A DNA stretch of 64,000 nucleotides, from contig NZ_JAAOZC010000001.1 in assembly GCF_011761305.1 (NCBI RefSeq), forward strand, positions 496,001-560,000, given 5' to 3'. The stretch comes from Sphingomonas vulcanisoli (GTDB lineage: Bacteria > Pseudomonadota > Alphaproteobacteria > Sphingomonadales > Sphingomonadaceae). The notes under the pieces were generated by a model. That model was given only the letters and a program-made list of their open reading frames with translations, searched no databases and was not told the origin of the DNA. Positions within the stretch are counted from its first letter, which is position 1; the number at the start of each line of letters is the position of its first letter. The position numbers were made by a program, and so were the translations under genes. Shown in pieces: positions 17,880 to 25,951 of the stretch.

Positions 17880-18839
17880 TCAGCATTCCACCGCGAGCGC
17901 GCAGTCGCCATTCGTGTCTGTCTCGATCTGGATCGTCGAGTGCTGGATGCCGAAGCTCTTCTGGAGCGCGGTTGCGATATTGGCGGTGAAGGCATCGCCC
18001 TGAAATCCCGAGGGCGTCACCAGATGGACGGTCAAAGCAGTCTCCGTCGTGCTCATCGGCCAGACGTGCAGGTCGTGAATCGCCGCCACCTTGTCCTGGG
18101 CGAGCAGAAACGTGCCGATCCGATCCGGGTCCAGTCCCTCTGGTGCAGCCTGCAGACTGAGGTTCACCGAATCGCGCAGCAGCCCCCATGTGCCGGCGGC
18201 GATGATCGCGACCAGGATCAGGCTTGTCACCGGATCGATCCACGACCAGCCGGTGAGCAACACCAGCAGACCGGCCACGACCACGCCCGCCGAGATCAAG
18301 GCATCGGCCGCCATATGCGCGAAGGCCGCGCGCAGGTTCAGATCATGCTCGCGCCCGCGCATGAAGAGCAGGGCGGTGGTGCCGTTGATGGCGATGCCGA
18401 TCGCCGCGACGATCATCATCGTCGTGCCCGAAACGGGCGCCGGTTCGAACAGCCGCCGGATCGCCTCGACCGCGATGATCCCCAGCGTGAACACCAGCAT
18501 CAAGGCGTTGAGCAGCGCCGCGACGATCGATGAGCTTCTGAGGCCATAGGTGTAACGCCCGCCCGGACTGCGTCCGGCGAGAATGGCCGCCCCCCAGGCG
18601 ATCAACAGGCCGAGCGCATCCCCGAAATTGTGCCCGGCATCGGCCATCAACGCGACCGATCCGCTCAACACGCCATAGATGGCTTCGACGATCACGAAGC
18701 CCAGGTTGAGCGTCGTACCGACCGCGAAGGCGAAGCCGAAGCTGCGTGGCGCATGGCTGTGGCCGTGTCCATGATGATGGCCATGGCCATGCGCGTGATC
18801 ATGATCTGCGTGGTCATGGTCATGGTGATCGTGGGGCAT
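17880..18839 (-). CDS. dmeF: Cation diffusion facilitator, DmeF-like Ni/Co/Zn exporter
   Basis: 319-residue inner-membrane metal/proton antiporter of the CDF family. The N-terminal 30 residues are almost wholly His, Asp and Gly (repeated HDH and HGH), a metal-collecting tail. Six membrane helices follow, with the metal-site motifs ADAGHNFGDAL in helix 2 (HxxxD) and HMAADALISAG in helix 5. The cytoplasmic C-terminal domain has HDLHVWPM. The gene lies 9 bp downstream of a DmeR/RcnR-type sensor, which points to nickel or cobalt efflux as for dmeRF of rhizobia, though zinc export cannot be excluded. Confidence 0.93.
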   Translation of the reverse strand: MPHDHHDHDHADHDHAHGHGHHHGHGHSHAPRSFGFAFAVGTTLNLGFVIVEAIYGVLSGSVALMADAGHNFGDALGLLIAWGAAILAGRSPGGRYTYGLRSSSIVAALLNALMLVFTLGIIAVEAIRRLFEPAPVSGTTMMIVAAIGIAINGTTALLFMRGREHDLNLRAAFAHMAADALISAGVVVAGLLVLLTGWSWIDPVTSLILVAIIAAGTWGLLRDSVNLSLQAAPEGLDPDRIGTFLLAQDKVAAIHDLHVWPMSTTETALTVHLVTPSGFQGDAFTANIATALQKSFGIQHSTIQIETDTNGDCALAVEC

Positions 18840-18848
18840 GGCGGTATC

Positions 18849-19127
18849 TCAGGTCAGATAAGCGTGGACGATGGCGACGAGTTCTTCGCTGGCCTGGGTG
18901 CGGGGATCGTCGGCGCCTGCTGCCGGATCGATCATATGTTCGCGGATATGATCCTCGATCACCTCGGCGATGAACCCGTCCAAGGCGCCGCGACAGGCGG
19001 TCGCCTGCTGGAGGACGCGGGCGCATTCCGCGTCCGCCTCCACCGCGCGCTCGATCGCTTCCAGCTGGCCTTTCAGCCGCTTGAGACGGTTGAGCAATTT
19101 CTGCTTTTCCTTGGCGACGTGACTCAC
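18849..19127 (-). CDS. dmeR: DmeR/RcnR-type metal-responsive repressor
   Basis: 92-residue all-helical repressor of the CsoR/RcnR family. The four nickel/cobalt ligands of RcnR are present at the same positions: H3, C35, H60 and H64. CsoR-type copper sensors instead use a Cys-His-Cys set, which is not seen. Metal binding should release DNA and induce the downstream exporter gene. It lies directly upstream of dmeF in the same direction, with a palindromic operator candidate 22 bp before its start. Formaldehyde-sensing FrmR relatives are the main alternative, but the exporter neighbour argues for metal. Confidence 0.92.
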   Translation of the reverse strand: MSHVAKEKQKLLNRLKRLKGQLEAIERAVEADAECARVLQQATACRGALDGFIAEVIEDHIREHMIDPAAGADDPRTQASEELVAIVHAYLT

Positions 19128-19148
19128 GGACGACCCTTGCTTGATACC

Positions 19149-19165
19149 ATACCCCTATAGGGTAT
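19149..19165. promoter_or_regulatory. Operator candidate of the DmeR repressor
   Basis: ATACCCCTATAGGGTAT, an almost perfect palindrome with a C/G tract bounded by AT steps, the form of sites used by RcnR/FrmR-type repressors. It sits between dmeR and the divergent ABC permease gene, 22 bp from the dmeR start and 119 bp from the permease start, so it could control either or both. Confidence 0.72.
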
Positions 19166-19283
19166 AGGCGCGGGTGTCGAGTCGCCGTCTCCAGCGGCTC
19201 GACGATGTCACCAGAGCGACTTTGACGGTTGATACCGGCAATCGACCTGCGGATGACCTGCGAGCCTGCCAGCGAGACGTGAC

Positions 19284-21032
19284 ATGAGCCCCGAGAGATT
19301 TTCCAATCGCGTGCTGCCGCCCTTCTCGCGGATGCTGCAGCTCACCCGCCCCAACAAAGCGGACGCGATCGCGTTCGTCATCTTGGCGGCATTGGCGCTG
19401 CTGGTGTTCCGCGGCGCCGAAGGGACGGTGCAGCCACTGGCCACGCTGCACCTTGAGCCGGTGACACTCGATCCCGCGTGGCTGCCTTATTATGCGCTGC
19501 GCACCGTGATGCGGATGTTCGCGGCGCTGGTCGCCTCGACCGTTTTCACCCTGATCGTCGCAACTGCCGCGGCGCGGAGCCGCCACGCCGGCCAGCTCAT
19601 CGTGCCGGCGCTCGATATCCTGCAATCGGTTCCGATCCTCGGCTTCCTGACCTTTACCGTAACCTTCTTCATGGGGCTGTTTCCCGGCAATGTGCTGGGC
19701 GTCGAGCTGGCGGCGATCTTCGCGATCTTCACCAGCCAGGCCTGGAACATGGCGTTCAGTTTCTACCAGTCGCTGCGCTCGATCCCCGCGGATCTCGAAG
19801 AAGTTGCCCAGGGCTTCCACCTCTCGCCGATCCGCCGTTTCCTGAAACTGGACCTGCCCTTCGCCACCCCGGCGCTGGTGTGGAACGCGATGATGTCGAT
19901 GTCGGGCGGCTGGTTCTTCGTCGTCGCCGCGGAAGCGATCACCGTCGGCAACACGACCGTGACGCTGCCCGGCATCGGATCGTGGCTGGCGATCGCGATC
20001 GAAAAGCAGGATTTTCGCGCGATCGGGATGGCGGTCGGGATGATGGCCGTGGTCATCCTGATCTACGATCAGCTCTTCTTCCGCCCGATCGTCGCCTGGG
20101 CCGATCGCTTTCGGTTCGAACAGACTGCCAGCGGTGACGGGCCGCAGAGCTGGGCCTACGATCTGCTCCGCCGCACCCGGCTGCTGCCGCTGGCGCTGGC
20201 GCCGCTGCAGGCGATCGGCCGGCTCCTGCTGCTGGCGTTCGATCGCGTCGTGACCGCGCCCAAGCCGAAGCGGGAGATCAGCGACAATCCGTGGATCGAG
20301 CGGCTCTATCGGGCACTGGTATTCGCCGCGCTGCTCGCCGCCGTCTGGTTCTCCGCGCGCTATGTGCTGGCGTCGCTGGGCCTGCGCGATATCGGCGAGG
20401 CGTTCGGGCTTGCGACGCTGACGATGCTCCGCGTCATCATCCTGATCGCGCTGGCGAGCATCGTCTGGGTGCCGATCGGGGTGTGGATCGGCCTGCATCC
20501 TGTCTGGGCCGAGCGGCTGCAGCCGGTCGCGCAGTTTCTCGCCGCCTTTCCGGCCAACGTGCTGTTTCCCTTCGCGGTGATCGTCATCGTCCACTGGAAT
20601 CTGAGCCCGGATATCTGGCTGTCGCCACTGATGATCCTCGGCACGCAATGGTACATCTTGTTCAACATCATCGCCGGCGCGAGCGCGATCCCGAACGATC
20701 TGCGGGAGGTCGCCGATATGTTCGGGGTGCGGGGGTGGCAGTGGTGGCGCCAAGTCGCGCTGCCCGGCGTCTTTCCCTATTATGTCACGGGAGCACTGAC
20801 CGCGAGCGGCGGATCGTGGAACGCCTCGATCGTCGCCGAGGCGGTGTCATGGGGAAATCGCCGCCTCGAAGCGCACGGCCTCGGCACCTATATCGCCAAG
20901 GCGACCGCGGCGGGCGACTACCCGCGTGTCGCGCTGGGTATTGCGGTGATGTCGATGTTCGTGCTGGGCTTCAACCGCCTGGTCTGGCGGCCGATGTACG
21001 CCTTCGCCGAACGCCGCCTTCGCCTCGCCTGA
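19284..21032 (+). CDS. ABC transporter permease, two fused inner-membrane domains
   Basis: 582-residue permease of the nitrate/sulfonate/taurine (NitT/TauT) type. Two copies of the BPD permease domain lie in tandem, about residues 60-260 and 370-575, joined by a linker of about 100 residues. The EAA-like loops are visible: EEVAQGFHLSPIRRF in the first domain and REVADMFGVRGWQWW in the second. It pairs with the ATPase 14 bp downstream. No substrate-binding protein is encoded within the window, so the substrate is open. It is divergent from dmeR-dmeF and may share its operator region. Confidence 0.9.
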   Translation: MSPERFSNRVLPPFSRMLQLTRPNKADAIAFVILAALALLVFRGAEGTVQPLATLHLEPVTLDPAWLPYYALRTVMRMFAALVASTVFTLIVATAAARSRHAGQLIVPALDILQSVPILGFLTFTVTFFMGLFPGNVLGVELAAIFAIFTSQAWNMAFSFYQSLRSIPADLEEVAQGFHLSPIRRFLKLDLPFATPALVWNAMMSMSGGWFFVVAAEAITVGNTTVTLPGIGSWLAIAIEKQDFRAIGMAVGMMAVVILIYDQLFFRPIVAWADRFRFEQTASGDGPQSWAYDLLRRTRLLPLALAPLQAIGRLLLLAFDRVVTAPKPKREISDNPWIERLYRALVFAALLAAVWFSARYVLASLGLRDIGEAFGLATLTMLRVIILIALASIVWVPIGVWIGLHPVWAERLQPVAQFLAAFPANVLFPFAVIVIVHWNLSPDIWLSPLMILGTQWYILFNIIAGASAIPNDLREVADMFGVRGWQWWRQVALPGVFPYYVTGALTASGGSWNASIVAEAVSWGNRRLEAHGLGTYIAKATAAGDYPRVALGIAVMSMFVLGFNRLVWRPMYAFAERRLRLA

Positions 21033-21046
21033 TCTGGAGCCTCATC

Positions 21047-22357
21047 ATGGCAACGCTCGCACCCGCCCGTCCCCTGGTCGAAATCCAGAGCCTTCGCCAT
21101 TTCTACGGCGCACCGCCCGGCGGCCATCTCGTGCTCGATGATGTCAATATGACCTTGGTCGAAAATGAGGTGGTCGGCCTGCTCGGCCGTTCGGGCTCGG
21201 GCAAATCCACATTGCTGCGCTCGATCGCCGGACTGATCCGGCCGCGCGAGGGCGAAGTCCGCTTCCTTCCCAACGAGGATTGCCTCGATCCCAGCGTCGC
21301 GATGGTGTTCCAGACCTTCGCGCTTTTTCCCTGGCTGACTGTGCTCCAGAATGTCGAACTCGGGCTGGAGGCGCAGAAAGTGCCGGCCGACGAGCGCCGC
21401 ACCCGCGCATTGGCCGCGATCGACCTGATCGGTCTCGATGGCTTCGAGAACGCCTATCCCAAGGAGCTTTCGGGCGGGATGCGCCAGCGCGTCGGGCTGG
21501 CGCGGGCATTGGTCGTCAATCCATCGCTGCTGCTGATGGACGAGCCTTTCTCGGCGCTCGATGTGCTGACGGCGGAGACGCTGCGCTCCGATCTGCTCGA
21601 TCTCTGGTCGGAAGGGCGGATGCCGATCAAGTCGATCCTCATCGTCACGCACAATATCGAGGAAGCCGTGCTGATGTGCGACCGCATCCTGGTCTTCTCC
21701 TCCAATCCCGGGCGCGTCGTCGCGGAGATCAAGGTCGATCTGCCGCAGCCGCGCGATCGGCTCGATCCGTCGTTCCGCGCCCTGGTCGATGATATCTATG
21801 CGCGGATGACGGCGCGCGCGACCGCCGCGCAGGCGACGCGGGACGGCCTGTTTCCGGGTACGGGCACCGCCATGGTGCTGCCGCCCAAGGTCTCGACCAA
21901 CAGCCTCGCCGGCCTGATCGAGGAGGTGGATGCCGCCCCGTTCGAGGGCCGCGCCAGCATGGCCGAGCTGGCGGACTCACTCCAGCTGGAGGCCGATGAG
22001 CTGTTCCCGATGGCCGAGACGCTACAGCTGCTGCGCTTTGCCGAACTGCGTGGCGCCGAGATGATCCTGACCCCGCTCGCGCGCCGCTATGCCCAGGGCG
22101 ACGTCGATCAGCGCAAGGCGATCTTCGCGCAGGCGCTGCTCGCCCACGTCCCGCTCGCCCAGCATATCCGCCGTATCCTCGACGAGCGGTCCAGCCATTC
22201 CTGTCCCGCTCGCCGGTTCCGCGACGAACTCGAAGACCATATGTCGCCGGATTATGCCGACGAAACCCTGCGCACAGTAACCCACTGGGGGCGCTACGCG
22301 GAGGTCTTCACCTACGACGAGGATGCCGATCAGTTCAGCCTCGACAATCCCGAATGA
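21047..22357 (+). CDS. ABC transporter ATPase with C-terminal AAA-associated domain
   Basis: 436 residues. Residues 8-260 are a complete ABC ATPase with Walker A GRSGSGKST, Q-loop FQTFALFPW, signature LSGGMRQRVGLARAL, Walker B LLLMDEPFSALD and switch His VTHNIEE. The C-terminal 150 residues, from about 285 (VSTNSLAGLIEEVDAAPFEG), form the winged-helix-like AAA-associated domain found on one subclass of nitrate/sulfonate-type ATPases. ATG 21047 is chosen because it gives the family N-terminus; the frame is open far upstream inside the permease gene. It is convergent with the autotransporter gene (22-bp gap). Confidence 0.92.
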   Translation: MATLAPARPLVEIQSLRHFYGAPPGGHLVLDDVNMTLVENEVVGLLGRSGSGKSTLLRSIAGLIRPREGEVRFLPNEDCLDPSVAMVFQTFALFPWLTVLQNVELGLEAQKVPADERRTRALAAIDLIGLDGFENAYPKELSGGMRQRVGLARALVVNPSLLLMDEPFSALDVLTAETLRSDLLDLWSEGRMPIKSILIVTHNIEEAVLMCDRILVFSSNPGRVVAEIKVDLPQPRDRLDPSFRALVDDIYARMTARATAAQATRDGLFPGTGTAMVLPPKVSTNSLAGLIEEVDAAPFEGRASMAELADSLQLEADELFPMAETLQLLRFAELRGAEMILTPLARRYAQGDVDQRKAIFAQALLAHVPLAQHIRRILDERSSHSCPARRFRDELEDHMSPDYADETLRTVTHWGRYAEVFTYDEDADQFSLDNPE

Positions 22358-22379
22358 TCGCGGTCGTCGGGCATCGCGC

Positions 22380-25300
22380 CTAGAAGAACGATCCCCTGAC
22401 GCCGATCCGGCCGATCAGATCATGATAGCCGTTCCGCGTCTCGTACGTGCCCGATGCGATGAACTTGAAATAATCGTTGCCGAACGTGGTGCGCACCGTG
22501 CCCACATAGCCGCTGGAGCGATCCTCACCATCGATCGTAAAGGGGTTGCCGCCGGCGAACTGCGCGGTGGTGGCGCCGACGTTGCTGCTCAGGATTTCGC
22601 GGCGTCCACCCTCCACTTCGAAGCGAGCGACGAGCGATTCGGGCAGCACCTGCTTGCCGAACTGCACGCCCAGCGCGATCTGGCCCGTCGCCGCGGTCTC
22701 GGTGCTCGTCCGGCGATCGACGCTGAGATCGAACGCCGCCCCCGCGTCGGTTTCGTTGTAGGCGTTCTCGCGCAGACGGAAGTAGGTCACCGATCCGTTC
22801 GGGCGAAGATAGACCGGGCCGAGGTGCGCTTCGTAGCTGCCCTTGGCGATCGCCGACAGCAGCAGCCCATGCCAATGCCCGTTGGTGCTGTAGAGCTGCG
22901 TGGTGGCCACCGCGCTGGTCAGATAGCGGCTCTCGGAGGCGGTGAGATAACCCGCCGCGCCGCTGGCGGAGAGATCGAGCCCACCCCAATGCCCGGTCCA
23001 ATACGGCCCCACCTGGAAGACATTGGTGCGGACCTGATTATCAGTGCTGCCCTCGGTCAGCGTGCCGAACAGATAGCCGATCGAGACGCCGAGGCGCCCG
23101 AATACGCCGAGGCCATAATCCGCGCCTGCCGAAAGCCCCCAGCCGCTGCCCTTGTAGCCCGGCGTATTGTCGCTGTCCTGATGGACGGCGCTATAGGCCT
23201 GCTGCGCCCAGAGGCTGAGCCCGCCGGCATTGGCCAGCCGCTGCGCGCCTTCGCCCGGCGCGATCAGCCGAGAGAGGCTGGTGGTGAGATCGAACACGCC
23301 GCCGGCATGATCGGGCAGCATCTGCCGCAGCCGCAGCAAGGTGTTGGCGCGATCGGTGAAGCCCAGGAACAGCGTCGAGAGCGCGGAATTGCTGCCGATC
23401 TGCGCATAGAGCGCGTCATAGGCCTGCGCTTCGGATCGGACGAGGCCGATTGCCGCGGCCGATTTGCGCGCGATCGTCACGCTCACCGCGCCTGCGGCAT
23501 CGCTGGCGTTGAGTGATCCGGTCAGCAGATAGGGCAGGGTGGTCGTCGTCAGGCTGAGGTTGCTGCTGCCCGTCAGTGTGCCGCTGGTCAGCACCGTGTA
23601 GGTGCCGGTCTGGAAGCCGATGTTGGCCAGCGTCGCGGCCAGCGTGGTGGCGCCGGTGATCGTGGTCGCGCCGGCAACATTGATCAGCGTGGCGGTGCCG
23701 GCCTGCGGATTGATCTGCACCCCCAGCGTACCGCCGCTGATCGCCAGGCTGGCGAGCGGGACGGCGCCGGTGTTGGTCAGGCTGAGCGTGCCGCCGGAGA
23801 GAGTGACCGCCAGGTTGGCCGCGCTGTTGGCGATCTGGCCGGAGAAGACCGCCGATCCCGAAAGGCTCAGGCGATCCGCGCCGCTGCCGGTGTTCAGCGT
23901 GCCGGAATAGCTGCTGGTGTCGGCCATGGTGATCGTGTCGTTGCCCGCGCCCGTCGTCACCGCGCCGGTCAACACCGCCGTGCCGCTGAGCGCGACCGTG
24001 TTGTTGCCCGCGCCGAGCGCGACGGCCGAGGTGATCGTGCCGCCCGATGCGATGATGGCATCATTGCCGCTGCCGGTCAGGATCGTGCCCGCGATCGTGC
24101 CGGCGGTCTGCGTCAGCGTGAACCCGCTGGTGTTCGCCGAGGCATCGATCGCGCGCGCGGTCGTCGTGCCGGCGTCATAGGAGGTGATCGTGCCTGAGTT
24201 GGTCAGTGAGGCGAGCGTGCCCGAAGCATCGGCGATGGCCGCCGCGGTGCCGCTGCCAACGGTGACAGTGGCTGAGATCGTGCCGCTGTTGGTGATCGCG
24301 GGCAGGGTGGCGCCCGCCGCGATGGTGATGCCCTGCGCCGATCCGCCCGCGGTCGTCGTCGATGCGCCGCTGATGCCGCCGCTGTTGGTGAGGCTGGCGA
24401 CATTCGCGCCGCTGCCGATCAGGATACCCACGGCATTGCCGCCGTTAGCCGTCGCGCGTACCGCGCCGGTCACGTCCGCACCGCCGCTGACGGTCACCGT
24501 GCCGCCGAGACCGCCGAGCTGCATGCCCGTCGCATTGACGCCCGCATAGACGCCAGACCCAAGGACGGTGCCGTCGATCTCGATGCCATAGGTGCCGTTG
24601 GCGATCGGTCCGAGGGCGATCGGGTTGGTCGCCGAACCGACGATCAGCGCGGGGGCCGCGCCATAGGTGGTCAGCGTACCCGCGCCCTGGCCGACATCGG
24701 GCTGGCCATCGGCATCGGTATCCGCCGTCGTGTCCGTGGTCGTGGTCAGCGAAGCGCCGACGCGGATGCCGCCAGCGACATTGCCGCTCACCGCCAGCGC
24801 CGATCCGCCCTGGAGCAGATTGTCCGAGGTCAACGATGTCAGCGCGGTGGGAAGCGTGGTGGCGGTGTAGCCCGTGGTGGTGACCGTGCCATGGACCACC
24901 ACCGATCCGCCGACATCGCCGGTCAGCGCATAGCCGACCGAATTGGCGCCGGTGACTGTGTTGGTGCCGCCGATCGCCACCGCACCGGTAACCGCGCCAA
25001 GATACACACCGTAATTGTTGTTGCCGGTGACGGTGATCGTGCCCGTGTTGGTGAAGGTGCCGCCGATCGGTGTGGAAACGGAGATGCCCGCCGAATTGTT
25101 GCCTTTCACCGTAATCGTGCCGCCGACATTGCCGACGTTGCCGGTGAAGGTGCCCGCGCCGTTGACGAGAATGCCGTAGCGGTCCGTGCCCTGCGCGAAG
25201 GCGCCATCGACCACGCCGTCGCCGTTGGTATCGGTCTGCGTATAGCTTTCGGTGGCGCTGATCGTGCCCGAGTTGGTGATGCCGCTGGCGAAGCCGCCCG

Positions 25301-25571
25301 TGCCCGCGATGCCGCGCACCGAGCTGATATCGGTGAAGGTGATCGATCCCGCGTTGCTGACCGTGTTGCTGCTGTTGATCGTGATCGCCGTGCCACCCGC
25401 CGGAGCGATCGAACCGGTGGAGGAGACGATGATATTGTCGGCCGCGCCGCCGTTGACCGTGGCGGTGGCGACGTTGCTCGTGGTGCTCGTGCCGATCGTG
25501 GTGTCGGCGATGGCGGAGGTAGCGAACGCCAGTGGGGCAAGGGCGGTGGTGGCAAGAAGGATACGGCGCAT
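22380..25571 (-). CDS. Autotransporter outer-membrane protein
   Basis: 1063 residues. The N-terminal signal peptide (MRRILLATTALAPLAFATSAIA) is followed by a passenger of about 750 residues rich in Gly, Thr, Ser, Asn and Val, with repeated blocks such as ITNSGTI and SGSGNDAI that build a beta-helix. The C-terminal autotransporter beta-barrel (about 790-1063) ends in GVRGSFF, a terminal Phe suited to BAM recognition. The passenger contains GAGNDTI and GSGADRL units resembling Ca-binding nonapeptides, which would suit an adhesin or surface layer. Activity is unknown, and no protease triad was recognised. Confidence 0.92.
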   Translation of the reverse strand: MRRILLATTALAPLAFATSAIADTTIGTSTTSNVATATVNGGAADNIIVSSTGSIAPAGGTAITINSSNTVSNAGSITFTDISSVRGIAGTGGFASGITNSGTISATESYTQTDTNGDGVVDGAFAQGTDRYGILVNGAGTFTGNVGNVGGTITVKGNNSAGISVSTPIGGTFTNTGTITVTGNNNYGVYLGAVTGAVAIGGTNTVTGANSVGYALTGDVGGSVVVHGTVTTTGYTATTLPTALTSLTSDNLLQGGSALAVSGNVAGGIRVGASLTTTTDTTADTDADGQPDVGQGAGTLTTYGAAPALIVGSATNPIALGPIANGTYGIEIDGTVLGSGVYAGVNATGMQLGGLGGTVTVSGGADVTGAVRATANGGNAVGILIGSGANVASLTNSGGISGASTTTAGGSAQGITIAAGATLPAITNSGTISATVTVGSGTAAAIADASGTLASLTNSGTITSYDAGTTTARAIDASANTSGFTLTQTAGTIAGTILTGSGNDAIIASGGTITSAVALGAGNNTVALSGTAVLTGAVTTGAGNDTITMADTSSYSGTLNTGSGADRLSLSGSAVFSGQIANSAANLAVTLSGGTLSLTNTGAVPLASLAISGGTLGVQINPQAGTATLINVAGATTITGATTLAATLANIGFQTGTYTVLTSGTLTGSSNLSLTTTTLPYLLTGSLNASDAAGAVSVTIARKSAAAIGLVRSEAQAYDALYAQIGSNSALSTLFLGFTDRANTLLRLRQMLPDHAGGVFDLTTSLSRLIAPGEGAQRLANAGGLSLWAQQAYSAVHQDSDNTPGYKGSGWGLSAGADYGLGVFGRLGVSIGYLFGTLTEGSTDNQVRTNVFQVGPYWTGHWGGLDLSASGAAGYLTASESRYLTSAVATTQLYSTNGHWHGLLLSAIAKGSYEAHLGPVYLRPNGSVTYFRLRENAYNETDAGAAFDLSVDRRTSTETAATGQIALGVQFGKQVLPESLVARFEVEGGRREILSSNVGATTAQFAGGNPFTIDGEDRSSGYVGTVRTTFGNDYFKFIASGTYETRNGYHDLIGRIGVRGSFF

Positions 25572-25951
25572 AGAGCTCCCCGGAGATTTTGGGGCGCTGT
25601 GGGCGCGGCGCCTTGCGGCTTTGTGTCCGGCTCTTTGCAGGCGATCGGCTGCGTTACGGTGCTGTAATCTTGGCGTGGCGGCCGTTTGGCGCTGCCTCCT
25701 CCTGAGGCTTGCCGCTGACGCGGGTTTCGCTTATAGCGCGCCGGTCCCGTGGGCGGTGCCCGCGGAGGATGGCGCGGATGGCGGGTTCCCAGGGAAACGC
25801 CGACGCGCCCTTTTCGCATTGGCGCTAAGCAACCTCCGCGTGATCGTACAGGGGATGCCGCATGGGCATTCGGCCTTTGCGGCGGATCGGCTGAAGACCT
25901 CCGGAGACAACCGGACGGCCGGACAAATGCACTGAAGGATTACCCCTGTTT
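25572..25951. other. Divergent intergenic region before rpsA
   Basis: 380 bp between the autotransporter start and rpsA. Apart from the promoter candidate at 25709, no gene was found; open frames here lack ribosome sites and family sequence. It gives rpsA an mRNA leader of about 200 nt. Confidence 0.6.
25709..25737 (+). promoter_or_regulatory. Candidate promoter of rpsA
   Basis: TTGCCG, 17 bp, TATAGC: a good -35/-10 pair with ideal spacing, on the strand of rpsA. It lies 215 bp upstream of the start codon and implies a long leader, which may carry autoregulation by S1. Confidence 0.5.

Noticed and set aside
19155-20753. 532-codon open frame on the minus strand
   Set aside because: Antisense to the ABC permease; composition Arg/Asp/Gln-rich and not protein-like.
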